Shown here piece after piece: positions 15,859-24,534 of a DNA stretch of 64,000 nt. Location of the stretch: assembly GCF_963455295.1 (NCBI RefSeq), contig NZ_OY734020.1:186001-250000 (forward strand), in the 5' to 3' direction. The position numbers and the translations under genes are program-made. How positions within the stretch are numbered: the stretch's first letter is position 1; each line of letters starts with the position of its first letter. Below the pieces are notes generated by a model that worked only from the letters and a program-made list of their open reading frames with translations, searched no databases and was not told where the DNA came from. The DNA comes from Candidatus Thiodiazotropha sp. CDECU1 (GTDB lineage: Bacteria; Pseudomonadota; Gammaproteobacteria; Chromatiales; Chromatiaceae).

Positions 15859-16932
15859 TTAATGTCTTCCAATGGTCTGGTCGATATAGTTTTTGATCGC
15901 AGCCTGGCCGGTGTCATCGATGCCGGTAAACTCCATGCGACTCAGCCAACTGCCTTCGTGCTTTTCACAATCGAGGATCTTGGCGTAGATATGACTGCTC
16001 TGTTCACTCATGAGTGAGGTATAGAGTGTGATCCGGATATCCGAGAGGATATCGAGCTCCACCGGTAGATCGGCCTGCAGTCCATTGTAACTGAGGTCGA
16101 CGGCGCGGCCGGTAAAGCCCTCATCCAGGACGATCTTATTCTGCAGCGGATGGAAGGCGATGGGAAAATCGACTTCGATACGCGGACTGCGACGCGACTC
16201 CACCCGGGGAACCTCCAGGTGACGAGGCCGGTTGGTTGACTGCAGCTCATAGAGTGAAACGGGCACCTGTTTGCCTTTTACCATTACCTGGTTCGGAGGG
16301 GATGTCTCGATGAATCCTTGGGCCATTCTGCAGGCGCGGTCACTTAACAGGATCTGTCCGCGCAGGCTGTAGGCCTCTATGCGCGAGGCGAGATTGACCT
16401 CGTCCCCGATGACGGTGTACTCATGATGGAGTTCAGAGCCCAGATGTCCGGCCACCACCTTACCGGTATTGATGCCGATGCCCATGAACAGTCTTGGATA
16501 GCCTTGTTTGCTGTTTTCCGAATTGATCTCGAGCATCGCACGCTGCATCTCCACTGCGCAGGCGATGGCCCGTTCCAGGTCGTCATCCCTCTGCTTAGTC
16601 AAACCGAACAGTGCCATGATTGAGTCGCCCATGAATTTATCGATACTCCCGCCAAAACTGAAAATGATTTCGCACATCCGGGAGAAATAGAGATTCAGGA
16701 CATTGATGATGGTTTCCGGCGGGTATCGCTCGGTGGTGGCAGTGAAACCGCGCAGATCGGAGAGCAGAATCGTGACCTCTTTATATTGAGGCCTGTCACC
16801 ACCCGCAGGGGTTTCGTCCAGGGATTTCATCAAGGCCTGGTGCAGCTGGGTTCTTTCCGTTGGCGAGAGCTTGTTGGCGAGCGTCTTGCCGACGGTATCG
16901 ATGATCCTTTCGATCTCTTCGGCGTGTTTCAT
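15859..16932 (-). CDS. Class III adenylate/guanylate cyclase with C-terminal PilZ domain
   Basis: A 357-residue soluble protein. Residues ~50-230 form a class III cyclase: TILLSDLRGFT with metal Asp59, SIDKFMGDSIMALFG with Lys99 and Asp103, GINTGKVVAGHLGS, and EYTVIGDEVNLASR. The Lys/Thr pair suggests ATP as substrate. Residues ~245-357 form a PilZ domain with RRSPR (247-251) and DLSYNG (279-284), the c-di-GMP-binding signature. The protein would thus let c-di-GMP control cAMP output. There is no membrane segment. It lies between murA and the DegS-like protease, on the same strand as both. Confidence 0.85.
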   Translation of the reverse strand: MKHAEEIERIIDTVGKTLANKLSPTERTQLHQALMKSLDETPAGGDRPQYKEVTILLSDLRGFTATTERYPPETIINVLNLYFSRMCEIIFSFGGSIDKFMGDSIMALFGLTKQRDDDLERAIACAVEMQRAMLEINSENSKQGYPRLFMGIGINTGKVVAGHLGSELHHEYTVIGDEVNLASRIEAYSLRGQILLSDRACRMAQGFIETSPPNQVMVKGKQVPVSLYELQSTNRPRHLEVPRVESRRSPRIEVDFPIAFHPLQNKIVLDEGFTGRAVDLSYNGLQADLPVELDILSDIRITLYTSLMSEQSSHIYAKILDCEKHEGSWLSRMEFTGIDDTGQAAIKNYIDQTIGRH

Positions 16933-17001
16933 GAGTTGTGTTCCTCTTCTCCATTCTCAGTATAGGACGCCGATGGGAGAAGCGGTATCAGGCAGCATGC
17001 A

Positions 17002-18159
17002 CTATTCCAGGTTGGGGCGCTCCCCGGAGACGGTCTCCAGTTGAATCTGTTCGTTCCCACGCCAGCCGCCGATGGTCAAACGGGTACCCGGGGGCTGACT
17101 GGCGATAAGCTGGACCAGCTGCTGGGAGTTTTCAATCTTGGTGTCGTTGACTTGGGTGATAACGTCCCCCGGTCTCAATCCCGCACTGCTTGCGGGGCCA
17201 TCCTCCATGACGCCGGTTACCAGTATTCCCTCTGCATTGTGCAGGCTGAAGGCCTCGGCCAGCTTTTCCGACACATCCTGCCCCTGAATGCCTATCCACC
17301 CCCGAACCACATGTCCGCTGGTGATCAGTTGCTGCATGATGCCTTCTGCAAGATCGAAGGGTATGGCAAAGCCGATACCGTGGGAGCCGCCGGTCTTGGA
17401 AAAGATCGCGGTATTGATACCGATCAGTTCTCCCCGGGCATTCACCAGGGCCCCGCCGGAGTTGCCTGGATTGATGGCGGCGTCGGTCTGGATGAAATTC
17501 TCGAAGGTATTGATCCCCAGGTGGGAACGGCCGGTGGCGCTGATGATGCCCATTGTGACCGTCTGGCCCACGCCGAAGGGATTGCCGATCGCCAGTACCA
17601 CATCCCCCACCTGTTGCGCGCTGGTGCGGTCGATGCTGATGGCCTGTAGCGGGGAGTCACTGTCGATTTTCAAAACTGCCACATCCGATTCCGCATCGCT
17701 GCCGACGATGCTGACACTGACGCTCTTGCCGTTGGCCAGGACAACCTTGATCTCATCCGCCCCTTCGATGACATGGTGATTGGTCAATAGATAGCCGTCC
17801 TCCGAGACGATGACACCCGAGCCGAGGCTGGTATCGAGGCGCTGGCGGGTCTTTTCTGGCAACATATTGCCAAACAGATGCTGCAGCAGGGGGTCCCGAA
17901 AGCGTAGCGACTGGGATTCGGTAGTGATCTTGGCGGTGAAGATGTTGACCACGGAGGGGGCAGCCAGGGCCACCGCTTCCGCATATGAGAAGGGGCCGGT
18001 TTGGATCGGGGTCTGAATTGCGGGTTCGGTTAATTGGGGTTGCTTGAGTGTGGGACTCTCCTCGATCCGTTCAGGGAGCATAAAAAGGACCACGAAGGCC
18101 CCTGCCAGACCGGCGGTCAAGGCAGTGAGCAGCAGCGAAAGTAATTTTTGTATACGCAT
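17002..18159 (-). CDS. Periplasmic S1C serine protease, DegS/AlgW type
   Basis: Membrane-anchored HtrA-family protease. From the ATG at 18159 it has 385 residues: an N-terminal membrane helix (LLSLLLTALTAGLAGAFVVL), a trypsin domain with the catalytic triad in TNHHVIEG (His129), SDVAVLKID (Asp159) and INPGNSGGALV (Ser234), and one C-terminal PDZ domain (VSEKLAEAFSL to RLTIGGW). One PDZ and a membrane anchor fit DegS/AlgW, which start the sigma-E envelope stress cascade by cutting the anti-sigma factor. A TTG at 18180 could add seven residues. Its position near murA-hisGDC matches algW in Pseudomonas. It is divergent from the Nif3 gene. Confidence 0.92.
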   Translation of the reverse strand: MRIQKLLSLLLTALTAGLAGAFVVLFMLPERIEESPTLKQPQLTEPAIQTPIQTGPFSYAEAVALAAPSVVNIFTAKITTESQSLRFRDPLLQHLFGNMLPEKTRQRLDTSLGSGVIVSEDGYLLTNHHVIEGADEIKVVLANGKSVSVSIVGSDAESDVAVLKIDSDSPLQAISIDRTSAQQVGDVVLAIGNPFGVGQTVTMGIISATGRSHLGINTFENFIQTDAAINPGNSGGALVNARGELIGINTAIFSKTGGSHGIGFAIPFDLAEGIMQQLITSGHVVRGWIGIQGQDVSEKLAEAFSLHNAEGILVTGVMEDGPASSAGLRPGDVITQVNDTKIENSQQLVQLIASQPPGTRLTIGGWRGNEQIQLETVSGERPNLE

Positions 18160-18209
18160 CGAATTGAGTAATCTAGACAAACTGATATCTGTTTTTTGGC
18201 AAACATAGC

Positions 18210-18959
18210 ATGATTGATCTCCTATCGCTCGAATCCTACTGCAATGAAGTGCTGCAGGTGGACGAATTTAACGATTACTGTCCAAACGGTCTCCAGGTGG
18301 AGGCTGCCCGACAGGTGGAAAAACTGATGTTGGGGGTCACCGCCTGTCAGGCACTGATCCAGGCGGCGGAAGAGTGGGGGGCGGATGCCCTGTTGGTCCA
18401 TCACGGTTATTTCTGGAAGGGCGAGGGGCTGGCGTTGCGTGGAGTGAAGGCCAACCGGGTGGGCGCCCTGTTCAGACAGCGCACCGCGCTGCTGGCCTAC
18501 CATCTGCCGCTGGATGCCCACCAGACATATGGCAACAACAGACAGCTGGGTGAGCGGCTCGGCCTGCTGCCGGCGAATCCGGTCGCGGAGGGCTCACTGA
18601 TCTGGCAAACGTCACTGTCCGAACCCATTTCAGCGGCAGAGCTTACACAGCGCATCGCTGACCGTCTGCACCGCCGGCCGACCCACATTGCGCCGAATGA
18701 ACGTCCACTCAAGCGCATCGGCTGGTGCACCGGCGCCGCCCAGGACGCTATCATGGAGGCCGCCGGGCAGGGACTGGATGCCTATATATCAGGGGAGATT
18801 TCGGAACAGACCGTACATCTGGCAAGGGAGTTGGGGATACACTACTTTGCGGCCGGGCATCATGCCACCGAGCGTTATGGTGTACAGGCCCTGGGTAGAC
18901 ATTTAGCTGAAAGATTTTCCCTCGAGTATCGATTTGTTGATGTGGAAAATCCGGTTTGA
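18210..18959 (+). CDS. Nif3-like dinuclear metal centre protein (YbgI family)
   Basis: A 249-residue NIF3-fold protein, member of the GTP cyclohydrolase I type 2/Nif3 family that forms toroidal hexamers with a two-metal site. Visible metal and fold motifs are NDYCPNGLQVE near the N-terminus, LLVHHGYFWKG, YHLPLDAHQTYGNN, DAYISGEISEQT and YFAAGHHATERYG. The biological role is not settled. The gene is divergent from the DegS-like protease with a 50-base gap and lies upstream of petABC, as in other Gammaproteobacteria. Confidence 0.93.
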   Translation: MIDLLSLESYCNEVLQVDEFNDYCPNGLQVEAARQVEKLMLGVTACQALIQAAEEWGADALLVHHGYFWKGEGLALRGVKANRVGALFRQRTALLAYHLPLDAHQTYGNNRQLGERLGLLPANPVAEGSLIWQTSLSEPISAAELTQRIADRLHRRPTHIAPNERPLKRIGWCTGAAQDAIMEAAGQGLDAYISGEISEQTVHLARELGIHYFAAGHHATERYGVQALGRHLAERFSLEYRFVDVENPV

Positions 18960-19155
18960 TTGTTACTCCGTTGTAACACTGTCTTTCAGATTACATTATT
19001 ACGATTAATCCACCTTGACCTGCAAAGCCGCATAATGGAAAATGCTCGGTTAATTTTCATGGTTTATTAACTATATTCTAATGTCCTGAATATGGGGCTG
19101 CGTACGGACCCTTTGGCCCAAATCCAGCTCATTTCAGTATCTGTGGAGTCGATAT

Positions 19156-19752
19156 ATGAGCGCAGATAGCGTTGATTTGAAAAAGCGACGTACCCTAACG
19201 CTTGCTACCAGTGCGGTTGGGGCAGTTGGCACCGGTTTTGTGGTCTATCCATTCCTGGCGGCCTGGGCCCCCAGCGAAAAGGCGAAGGCGGCTGGCGCGC
19301 CTGTGGAGGCGGATATCGGCAAGCTCGAGCCCGGCCAGCTGATGCGCGTCAAATGGCGGGGTAAGCCTGTCTGGATCGTAAACCGCACGCCGCAGAATCT
19401 GCAGGATCTGGCTTCACTGGAAAGTGTTTTGCTCGATCCCAACTCGGATGATACGGGGCAACAACCGGACTACTGCAAGAACACCCAGCGCTCGATCAAA
19501 GAGCAGTATCTGGTTGCGATCGGCATCTGCACCCACCTGGGTTGCTCCCCTACCTATCGCCCTGATGTGGCACCGGAAGACCTGGGACCCGAATGGAAAG
19601 GCGGATTCTTCTGTCCCTGCCACGGTTCCCGTTTCGACCTTTCCGGGCGTGTCTACGCCGGCGTTCCTGCACCAAAGAACCTAGAAATTCCCCCCTATCA
19701 ATATCTCTCTGATACCAGGGTCCTGATCGGTGCCGATGGAGGAGCAGCCTGA
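19156..19752 (+). CDS. petA: Ubiquinol-cytochrome c reductase, Rieske iron-sulfur subunit
   Basis: Rieske [2Fe-2S] subunit of the bc1 complex; passes an electron from ubiquinol to cytochrome c1. It has 198 residues, with a twin-arginine signal/anchor (KKRRTLTLATSAVGA, from residue 9), then the Rieske domain with box I CTHLGC (125-130) and box II CPCHGS (153-158), which supply two Cys and two His ligands. It is the first gene of petABC; its TGA overlaps the ATG of petB (TGATG), indicating translational coupling. Export is by the Tat pathway. Confidence 0.97.
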   Translation: MSADSVDLKKRRTLTLATSAVGAVGTGFVVYPFLAAWAPSEKAKAAGAPVEADIGKLEPGQLMRVKWRGKPVWIVNRTPQNLQDLASLESVLLDPNSDDTGQQPDYCKNTQRSIKEQYLVAIGICTHLGCSPTYRPDVAPEDLGPEWKGGFFCPCHGSRFDLSGRVYAGVPAPKNLEIPPYQYLSDTRVLIGADGGAA

Positions 19753-20993
19753 TGAGTATGATGAAAAATTTTATGGGCTGGATAGACGATCGCTATCCCA
19801 TGACCAAGGTGTGGAACGAGCACCTGGCCGAATATTATGCGCCGAAGAACTTCAACTTCTGGTATTTCATGGGTTCACTGGGGATGCTGGTACTGGTGAT
19901 TCAGATCGTCACCGGTGTCTGGCTGGCCATGAGTTACAAGCCCGATGCGGATCTGGCGTTTGGCTCCGTTGAATACATCATGCGTGATGTGGAATGGGGC
20001 TGGCTGATCCGTTACCTGCACTCTACCGGGGCATCCGCATTCTTTGTGGTGATCTATCTGCATATGTTCCGCGGTCTGATGTATGGCTCCTATCGCAAGC
20101 CCCGCGAACTGCTTTGGATCATCGGCGTGATCATCTATCTGGCGATGATGGCGACCGCATTCTTCGGCTATCTGCTGCCCTGGGGCCAGATGTCCTACTG
20201 GGGGGCGCAGGTTATCGTCAACCTCTTCTCCGCAGTACCGGTGATCGGTCCCGACCTGGGTGTCTGGGTGCGTGGTGACTACGTCATCTCCGACGCCACC
20301 CTGAACCGTTTCTTCGCCCTCCACTTCCTGTTGCCCTTCCTGCTGGCTGCGCTGGTGTTCATTCACATCGTCGCCCTGCACAAGGTGGGTTCCAACAATC
20401 CGGATGGCATCGAGATCAAGAAGGGTCCGAAAGGCAACCGCTGGAGCGACACGGCACCGGCTGATGGTATTCCTTTCCACCCCTACTATTCGGTGAAGGA
20501 TATCGCCGGTGTGGCAGGCTTCCTGTTTCTGTTCGCCGCGGTTGTCTTCTTTGCCCCGGAGATGGGTGGCTATTTCATTGAGCACCCCAATTTCGAACCG
20601 GCCAATCCGTTGAAGACCCCGGAACATATCGCGCCGGTCTGGTATTTCACCCCCTTCTACGCGATCCTGCGCGCCGTACCTTCGATCGCGGGTTCCGCCT
20701 TCCCGGGTGTGGTCGCCATGTTCGCCTCTATCCTGATCATGTTTTTCCTTCCCTGGCTGGATCGCAGTCCGGTGAAATCGATCAGGTATAAAGGCATGTT
20801 GTACAAGGTCATGCTCTGGCTCTTCGTCGTCGACTTCATCATACTCGGTTACCTCGGGGTAAAGCCCACCACGGATCTCTACAAGCTGATGGCCCAGATC
20901 GGCACCATCTACTACTTCGCGTTCTTCCTGCTGATGCCGATCTACACCAAGCTGGACAAGACCAAACCCGTGCCTGAGAGGGTGACCGAATGA
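19752..20993 (+). CDS. petB: Ubiquinol-cytochrome c reductase, cytochrome b
   Basis: Di-heme quinol-oxidising subunit of the bc1 complex in the inner membrane. The 413 residues include the N-terminal four-helix core with HSTGASAFFVVIYLHMFRG and GYLLPWGQMSYWGAQV, the heme-ligand His residues in the second and fourth helices, a PVIGPDLG loop, and further helices to the C-terminus; the Qo-site PEW-type motif appears as PVWYF. Length fits the proteobacterial single-chain form. It overlaps petA by one base and petC by four (ATGA). Confidence 0.97.
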   Translation: MSMMKNFMGWIDDRYPMTKVWNEHLAEYYAPKNFNFWYFMGSLGMLVLVIQIVTGVWLAMSYKPDADLAFGSVEYIMRDVEWGWLIRYLHSTGASAFFVVIYLHMFRGLMYGSYRKPRELLWIIGVIIYLAMMATAFFGYLLPWGQMSYWGAQVIVNLFSAVPVIGPDLGVWVRGDYVISDATLNRFFALHFLLPFLLAALVFIHIVALHKVGSNNPDGIEIKKGPKGNRWSDTAPADGIPFHPYYSVKDIAGVAGFLFLFAAVVFFAPEMGGYFIEHPNFEPANPLKTPEHIAPVWYFTPFYAILRAVPSIAGSAFPGVVAMFASILIMFFLPWLDRSPVKSIRYKGMLYKVMLWLFVVDFIILGYLGVKPTTDLYKLMAQIGTIYYFAFFLLMPIYTKLDKTKPVPERVTE

Positions 20994-21730
20994 AAAAGCT
21001 GATTGTTGCACTTTTATTAGCCGCGGCCCCATTGCTGGGAATGGCAGCCGGGGGTGGGGCGCATCTTGATGATGCCGATATCGACCTGGGTGATCAGGCC
21101 TCGCTGCAGCGTGGCGCCAAGTACTTTGTCAACTACTGCCTGAGTTGTCATTCAGCCTATTATCAGCGCTACAACCGTATGGCCAGGGATCTTGGTCTGA
21201 GCGAAACCGAGGTAATGGAAAATCTGATGTTCACCACTGACAAGATCGGTGACACCATGAAGATTGCCATGACCGAACAACAGGGTACGGAGTGGTTTGG
21301 TAGTCCTCCCCCCGACCTGAGCGTGATCTCCCGCGCCCGGGGTGTGGATTGGATCTACACCTATCTGCGCAGTTTCTATCTGGATGAGAAACGTCCGTTC
21401 GGCGTGAATAATATCGTTTTTCCAGATGTGGGCATGCCCCATGTGTTGTGGGAACTGCAAGGTCCTCAGAAGGCGGTCTTCAAACTGGAGAAGGATTCAC
21501 AGGGTAACGAGCACGAGGTCTTCGAGCATTTCGAGCCCGTGAGCCCCGGTTTGCTCAGTGCCCAGGAGTATGATCAGGTAGCCAGGGATCTGACTGCTTT
21601 CCTGAGTTATATCGGCGAGCCGATTCAGATGGAACGCAAGCGCCTGGGTGTGTGGGTGTTGCTGTTTATTGCGGTATTCTTTGTCCTGGCCTACCTGCTC
21701 AAGAAGGAGTATTGGAAGGACGTCCACTAA
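20990..21730 (+). CDS. petC: Ubiquinol-cytochrome c reductase, cytochrome c1
   Basis: Heme c subunit of the bc1 complex. It has 246 residues: a signal peptide (KKLIVALLLAAAPLLGMA), the heme-attachment motif CLSCH at 50-54, and a C-terminal membrane anchor near residues 217-236 (VWVLLFIAVFFVLAYLL) followed by Lys-rich KKEYWKD. PFGVNNIVFPDVGMPHVLWE contains the region of the Met ligand. It closes the petABC operon; a strong terminator follows 27 bases after the stop. Confidence 0.97.
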   Translation: MKKLIVALLLAAAPLLGMAAGGGAHLDDADIDLGDQASLQRGAKYFVNYCLSCHSAYYQRYNRMARDLGLSETEVMENLMFTTDKIGDTMKIAMTEQQGTEWFGSPPPDLSVISRARGVDWIYTYLRSFYLDEKRPFGVNNIVFPDVGMPHVLWELQGPQKAVFKLEKDSQGNEHEVFEHFEPVSPGLLSAQEYDQVARDLTAFLSYIGEPIQMERKRLGVWVLLFIAVFFVLAYLLKKEYWKDVH

Positions 21731-21752
21731 AACTCTTTCGACATGATCTGCC

Positions 21753-21791
21753 AAAAAGGCGCACAGTTGCGTTATACTGTGCGCCTTTTTT
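21753..21791 (+). terminator. Factor-independent terminator after petC
   Basis: Stem GGCGCACAGT / ACTGTGCGCC (10 bp) with an 8-base loop, followed by six T; a short A run precedes it, so it may also work on the other strand. It separates petABC from sspAB. Confidence 0.9.
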
Positions 21792-21868
21792 GATGTCACA
21801 ACATTATTTGTCCGCAGCCAGGCAGGCTAGTTGCCAGGCACCAAGGACATTCTGGAGAGAGGCTATAA

Positions 21869-22492
21869 ATGGCAGCAGTTGCGAACAAACGTTCAGTGAT
21901 GACCCTCTATTCGGATCCCACCGATCCCTATTGTCATCGAGTCAGACTGGTGCTGGCAGAGAAGAATATCACCTACGAAGTATCAGATATCGATCCGCTG
22001 AACGTACCCGAAGAGGTCATGGAGCTCAATCCCTACGGTACGCTTCCCACCCTGGTGGATAGGGATCTCAAGCTCTACGAATCCCGCATCATCATGGAGT
22101 ATCTCGACGAGCGATTCCCCCATCCGCCGTTGTTGCCGGTGGATCCGGTTTCACGCTCCACCTCACGCCTGTTGATGTATCGTGTGGATAACGACTGGTA
22201 CAGTCTGATGGATGTGATTATGAGTGGTAAAAAGGAGGCCACAAAGGCGCGCAAGGAGCTGCGTGAAAGCCTGATCTCCACATCGCCGGTGTTCAATGCC
22301 AAGCCATTCTTCATGAGTGAGGAGTTCACCCTGGTGGATTGCGCCATCGCGCCACTGTTGTGGCGCCTGCCGGAGTTGGGCGTGGAGATTCCCCCGAGTG
22401 CGGACGGACTGCATGAATATGCAAAACGCCTGTTCGAAAAGGAGTCGTTCATCAAGAGTCTTTCCGAGGCCGAGCAGGAGATGCGCGGTTGA
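21869..22492 (+). CDS. sspA: Stringent starvation protein A
   Basis: RNA-polymerase-associated GST-fold regulator of stationary-phase and stress gene expression. The 207 residues show the thioredoxin-like N-terminus MTLYSDPTDPYCHRVRLVLAEK, then NPYGTLPTLVDRDLKLYESRIIMEYLDE, and an all-helical C-terminal domain ending in VDCAIAPLLWRLPELG. It has no GST activity in studied relatives. It lies directly upstream of sspB with a 3-base gap, the standard pair downstream of petABC in this class. Confidence 0.95.
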   Translation: MAAVANKRSVMTLYSDPTDPYCHRVRLVLAEKNITYEVSDIDPLNVPEEVMELNPYGTLPTLVDRDLKLYESRIIMEYLDERFPHPPLLPVDPVSRSTSRLLMYRVDNDWYSLMDVIMSGKKEATKARKELRESLISTSPVFNAKPFFMSEEFTLVDCAIAPLLWRLPELGVEIPPSADGLHEYAKRLFEKESFIKSLSEAEQEMRG

Positions 22493-22495
22493 TAT

Positions 22496-22897
22496 ATGAC
22501 TGAGATGTCTTCCAACCGCCCCTACCTGATCCGGGCTCTCTATGACTGGTTGGTGGATAACGGCATGACGCCCTACCTGATGGTCAATACTGAAGTCGAG
22601 GGTGTGGTGGTCCCGCATCAGTTTGTGGAAGAGGGACGTATCATCCTGAATGTGGATCCATCCGCTGTCTCGGTCCTCGAACTGGGTAATGAATGGATCA
22701 GTTTCAGCGCCAGGTTCAGCGGTAAAGCAGAGGATATCCTGCTTCCTCCCCATGCGGTGATGGGTATCTATGCCAAGGAGAATGGCCAGGGTATGCTGTT
22801 TCCCGAAGAGGATGTGGACCTGGAGCAAGATCCGGGTGATGAACCCGACCCTTCAACGCCGCCGGGTAAGCGGCCATCCCTTAAGGTGGTCAAGTAA
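22496..22897 (+). CDS. sspB: ClpXP adaptor, stringent starvation protein B
   Basis: Delivers ssrA-tagged proteins to ClpXP. It has 133 residues: the folded SspB domain (RPYLIRALYDWLVDNGMTPYL, then the strands around VVVPHQFVEEGRIILNV) followed by a flexible acidic linker (EEDVDLEQDPGDEPDPS) and the ClpX-binding C-terminal tail RPSLKVVK. All functional parts are present. It is co-transcribed with sspA. Confidence 0.96.
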   Translation: MTEMSSNRPYLIRALYDWLVDNGMTPYLMVNTEVEGVVVPHQFVEEGRIILNVDPSAVSVLELGNEWISFSARFSGKAEDILLPPHAVMGIYAKENGQGMLFPEEDVDLEQDPGDEPDPSTPPGKRPSLKVVK

Positions 22898-22915
22898 GCC
22901 TCTGATCCGCCCAGT

Positions 22916-23245
22916 TCACTCCCCTTCGGTATCAACCCCCGCTGTGGGCAGATCGATATGGAGACTGACATTTTCCGTGCCCACCATCACCACATATCCG
23001 GTTCGCCTGCCCGAGCCTTCCAGGCTATAGTCGAAGGCATAGACGCGCCGCAGTTTCAGTCCGCTGCGAAGCCAGCGTATGCCCAGTCGATGCAGGGCCA
23101 CGGTCTGATCGAGAAACTGGACCCCATGACTTTTGCAGGTGTTGCGACTGATCCGGATGGCGATCTCACGAACCCGCAGGGTATCGCGCCAGAACCAGAG
23201 TAACATCATCAGGGCCAGCAGCAGGTTGAGCGTTGTATAGGACAT
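22916..23245 (-). CDS. DUF3301 family membrane-anchored protein
   Basis: With the start at MSYTTLNLLLALMMLLW (23245) the protein has 109 residues: one N-terminal membrane helix, then RDTLRVREIAIRISRNTCK, GVQFLDQTVALHRLGIRW and a C-terminal RRVYAFDYSLEGSGRRTGYV strand region, the DUF3301 pattern. A longer open frame up to 23368 is not supported because it overlaps the divergent macrodomain gene. Function is unknown; the soluble part should face the cytoplasm. Confidence 0.82.
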   Translation of the reverse strand: MSYTTLNLLLALMMLLWFWRDTLRVREIAIRISRNTCKSHGVQFLDQTVALHRLGIRWLRSGLKLRRVYAFDYSLEGSGRRTGYVVMVGTENVSLHIDLPTAGVDTEGE

Positions 23246-23258
23246 GTGGGTATAGAGT

Positions 23259-23771
23259 ATGGGACAGATAGCTATTGTAACTGCAGATATCACCAAGCTG
23301 AAGGTGGATGCAATCGTCAATGCCGCAAACAGCTCCCTTTTGGGGGGAGGTGGTGTGGATGGCGCCATCCACCGGGCAGCCGGCCCGGAACTGCTTGCCT
23401 ATTGCAAAGGGCTTGGCGGTTGCCCGACCGGTGAGGCCAGGATCACTCCCGGTTTCAAGTTGCCGGCCAAGTGGGTCATTCATACCGTGGGTCCGGTATG
23501 GCGAAACGGTGAACTGGGCGAACCCGATCTGCTTCGCGCCTGTTATGAGAACAGCCTCAGGCTGGCGGCAGAGAATAGTTGTCGCAGTATAGCCTTTCCC
23601 GCCATCAGCACCGGGGTCTACGGCTACCCGAAAGGGGACGCGGCGGAGGTGGCGTTGAGTGTCATGCAGGCATGGAAAGAGGAGTTTGACGAGATTATCG
23701 CCTGCTGTTTCAGCGAAGCGGATGCTGAACTCTATCGATTAAAATTTCAGTCCGCGAATGAAGGCGAATAA
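23259..23771 (+). CDS. Macrodomain protein, O-acetyl-ADP-ribose deacetylase type
   Basis: A 170-residue single macrodomain of the YmdB/MacroD class, expected to hydrolyse O-acetyl-ADP-ribose or remove ADP-ribose from proteins. Core motifs are present: [19 protein letters not shown], the [14 protein letters not shown] catalytic loop, [21 protein letters not shown], and [18 protein letters not shown]. The last eight or so residues are encoded by the first bases of a dispersed repeat, so the C-terminus has been replaced by repeat sequence. It is divergent from the DUF3301 gene with only 13 bases between the starts. Confidence 0.93.
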   Translation: MGQIAIVTADITKLKVDAIVNAANSSLLGGGGVDGAIHRAAGPELLAYCKGLGGCPTGEARITPGFKLPAKWVIHTVGPVWRNGELGEPDLLRACYENSLRLAAENSCRSIAFPAISTGVYGYPKGDAAEVALSVMQAWKEEFDEIIACCFSEADAELYRLKFQSANEGE

Positions 23772-23935
23772 ACGCAAATGGTTATCTTGCGTAGGGTGCG
23801 GCTCGCCGCACCGATCTACGAGTATCAGCATGGTACGGGTCTATCCGGATGGTTAAACGGTGCGGCAAGCCGCACCCTACGTATTGAATCGATATTCGTA
23901 AGTAGCTCGTAGGGTGGGGCCCAGCCCCACCCTAC
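23748..23935. repeat. Dispersed ~185-bp repeat, copy 1
   Basis: Nearly identical to 24265-24447. It begins CAGTCCGCGAATGAAGGCG and contains long inverted arms GCGTAGGGTGCGG... (from 23790) and ...CCGCACCCTACG (to 23881), then a palindrome GTAGGGTGGGGC/GCCCCACC. The layout resembles a MITE-like or REP-type element; it carries no gene. Confidence 0.85.
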
Positions 23936-24025
23936 ACGATGTTCATGATGTTGTACCAATCCATTGCCATTCCCATTCAGGTAAACTTGGTAAGATGAAG
24001 AGCGTAATTTTATAGGTGTGTGAAG

Positions 24026-24250
24026 ATGTTTAACTGGTTGGACAGGTTGCCCCTGCAGATGATCGCCCTGCCGGCGATATTGCTCGGACTGGCCCCCTTC
24101 GTGCCGGAGCCCCATCTCTGGGAGAAGTTGAAGATGCTGGCGGCGGGTACTCTGCAGCGTCCTATCGATATCTTCGACCTGTTGATGCATGGCTTGCCGG
24201 TGGTGCTGCTGGTGATCAAGATGATACGAGGCGAAAGGGAAACCTCTTGA
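24026..24250 (+). CDS. Small conserved hydrophobic protein
   Basis: A 74-residue protein, MFNWLDRLPLQMIALPAIL..., with two hydrophobic segments (about residues 8-25 and 52-67) separated by the amphipathic EPHLWEKLKMLAAGTLQRP. The motif GLAPFVPEPHL and the FDLLMHGLPVVLL ending recur in small proteobacterial proteins that are sometimes annotated as RND-transporter related, without proof. The ATG at 24026 is preferred over an in-frame GTG at 24020. It is enclosed by two near-identical dispersed repeats, so this 0.7-kb block could move as a unit. Confidence 0.72.
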   Translation: MFNWLDRLPLQMIALPAILLGLAPFVPEPHLWEKLKMLAAGTLQRPIDIFDLLMHGLPVVLLVIKMIRGERETS

Positions 24251-24264
24251 TCCAATAAAAGTTA

Positions 24265-24505
24265 AGTCCGCAAATGAACGCGAATAAACGCAAATGGTTA
24301 TCTTGCGTAGGGTGCGGCTCGCCGCACCGATCTACGAGCATCAGCATGGTGCGGGTCTATCCGGATGGTTAAACGGTGCGGCAAGCCGCACCCTACGTAT
24401 TGAATCGATATTCGCAAGTAGCTTGTAGGGTGGGGCCCAGCCCCACCAATTCAGATCTATTGTTGAGCTATTTCGGTGGGGCAGGGCCCCACCCTACGTA
24501 TTGAA
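24265..24505. repeat. Dispersed repeat, copy 2 with extra palindrome
   Basis: Matches copy 1 over 24265-24447 with a few substitutions, then adds GGTGGGGCAGGGCCCCACCCTACG at 24475-24499, another inverted unit of the same family. The region between the 74-residue gene and the permease gene contains nothing else. Confidence 0.85.
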
Positions 24506-24534
24506 ATAATAGTTGCGGCTGACCGGATATGTTT

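Noticed and set aside
19875-21032. A 385-codon open frame on the minus strand opposite cytochrome b
   Set aside because: It is a composition shadow of petB; the translation is rich in His, Gln and Glu, has no domain, and petB is certain.
22163-22828. A 221-codon minus-strand frame opposite sspA and sspB
   Set aside because: Shadow of two well-recognised conserved genes.
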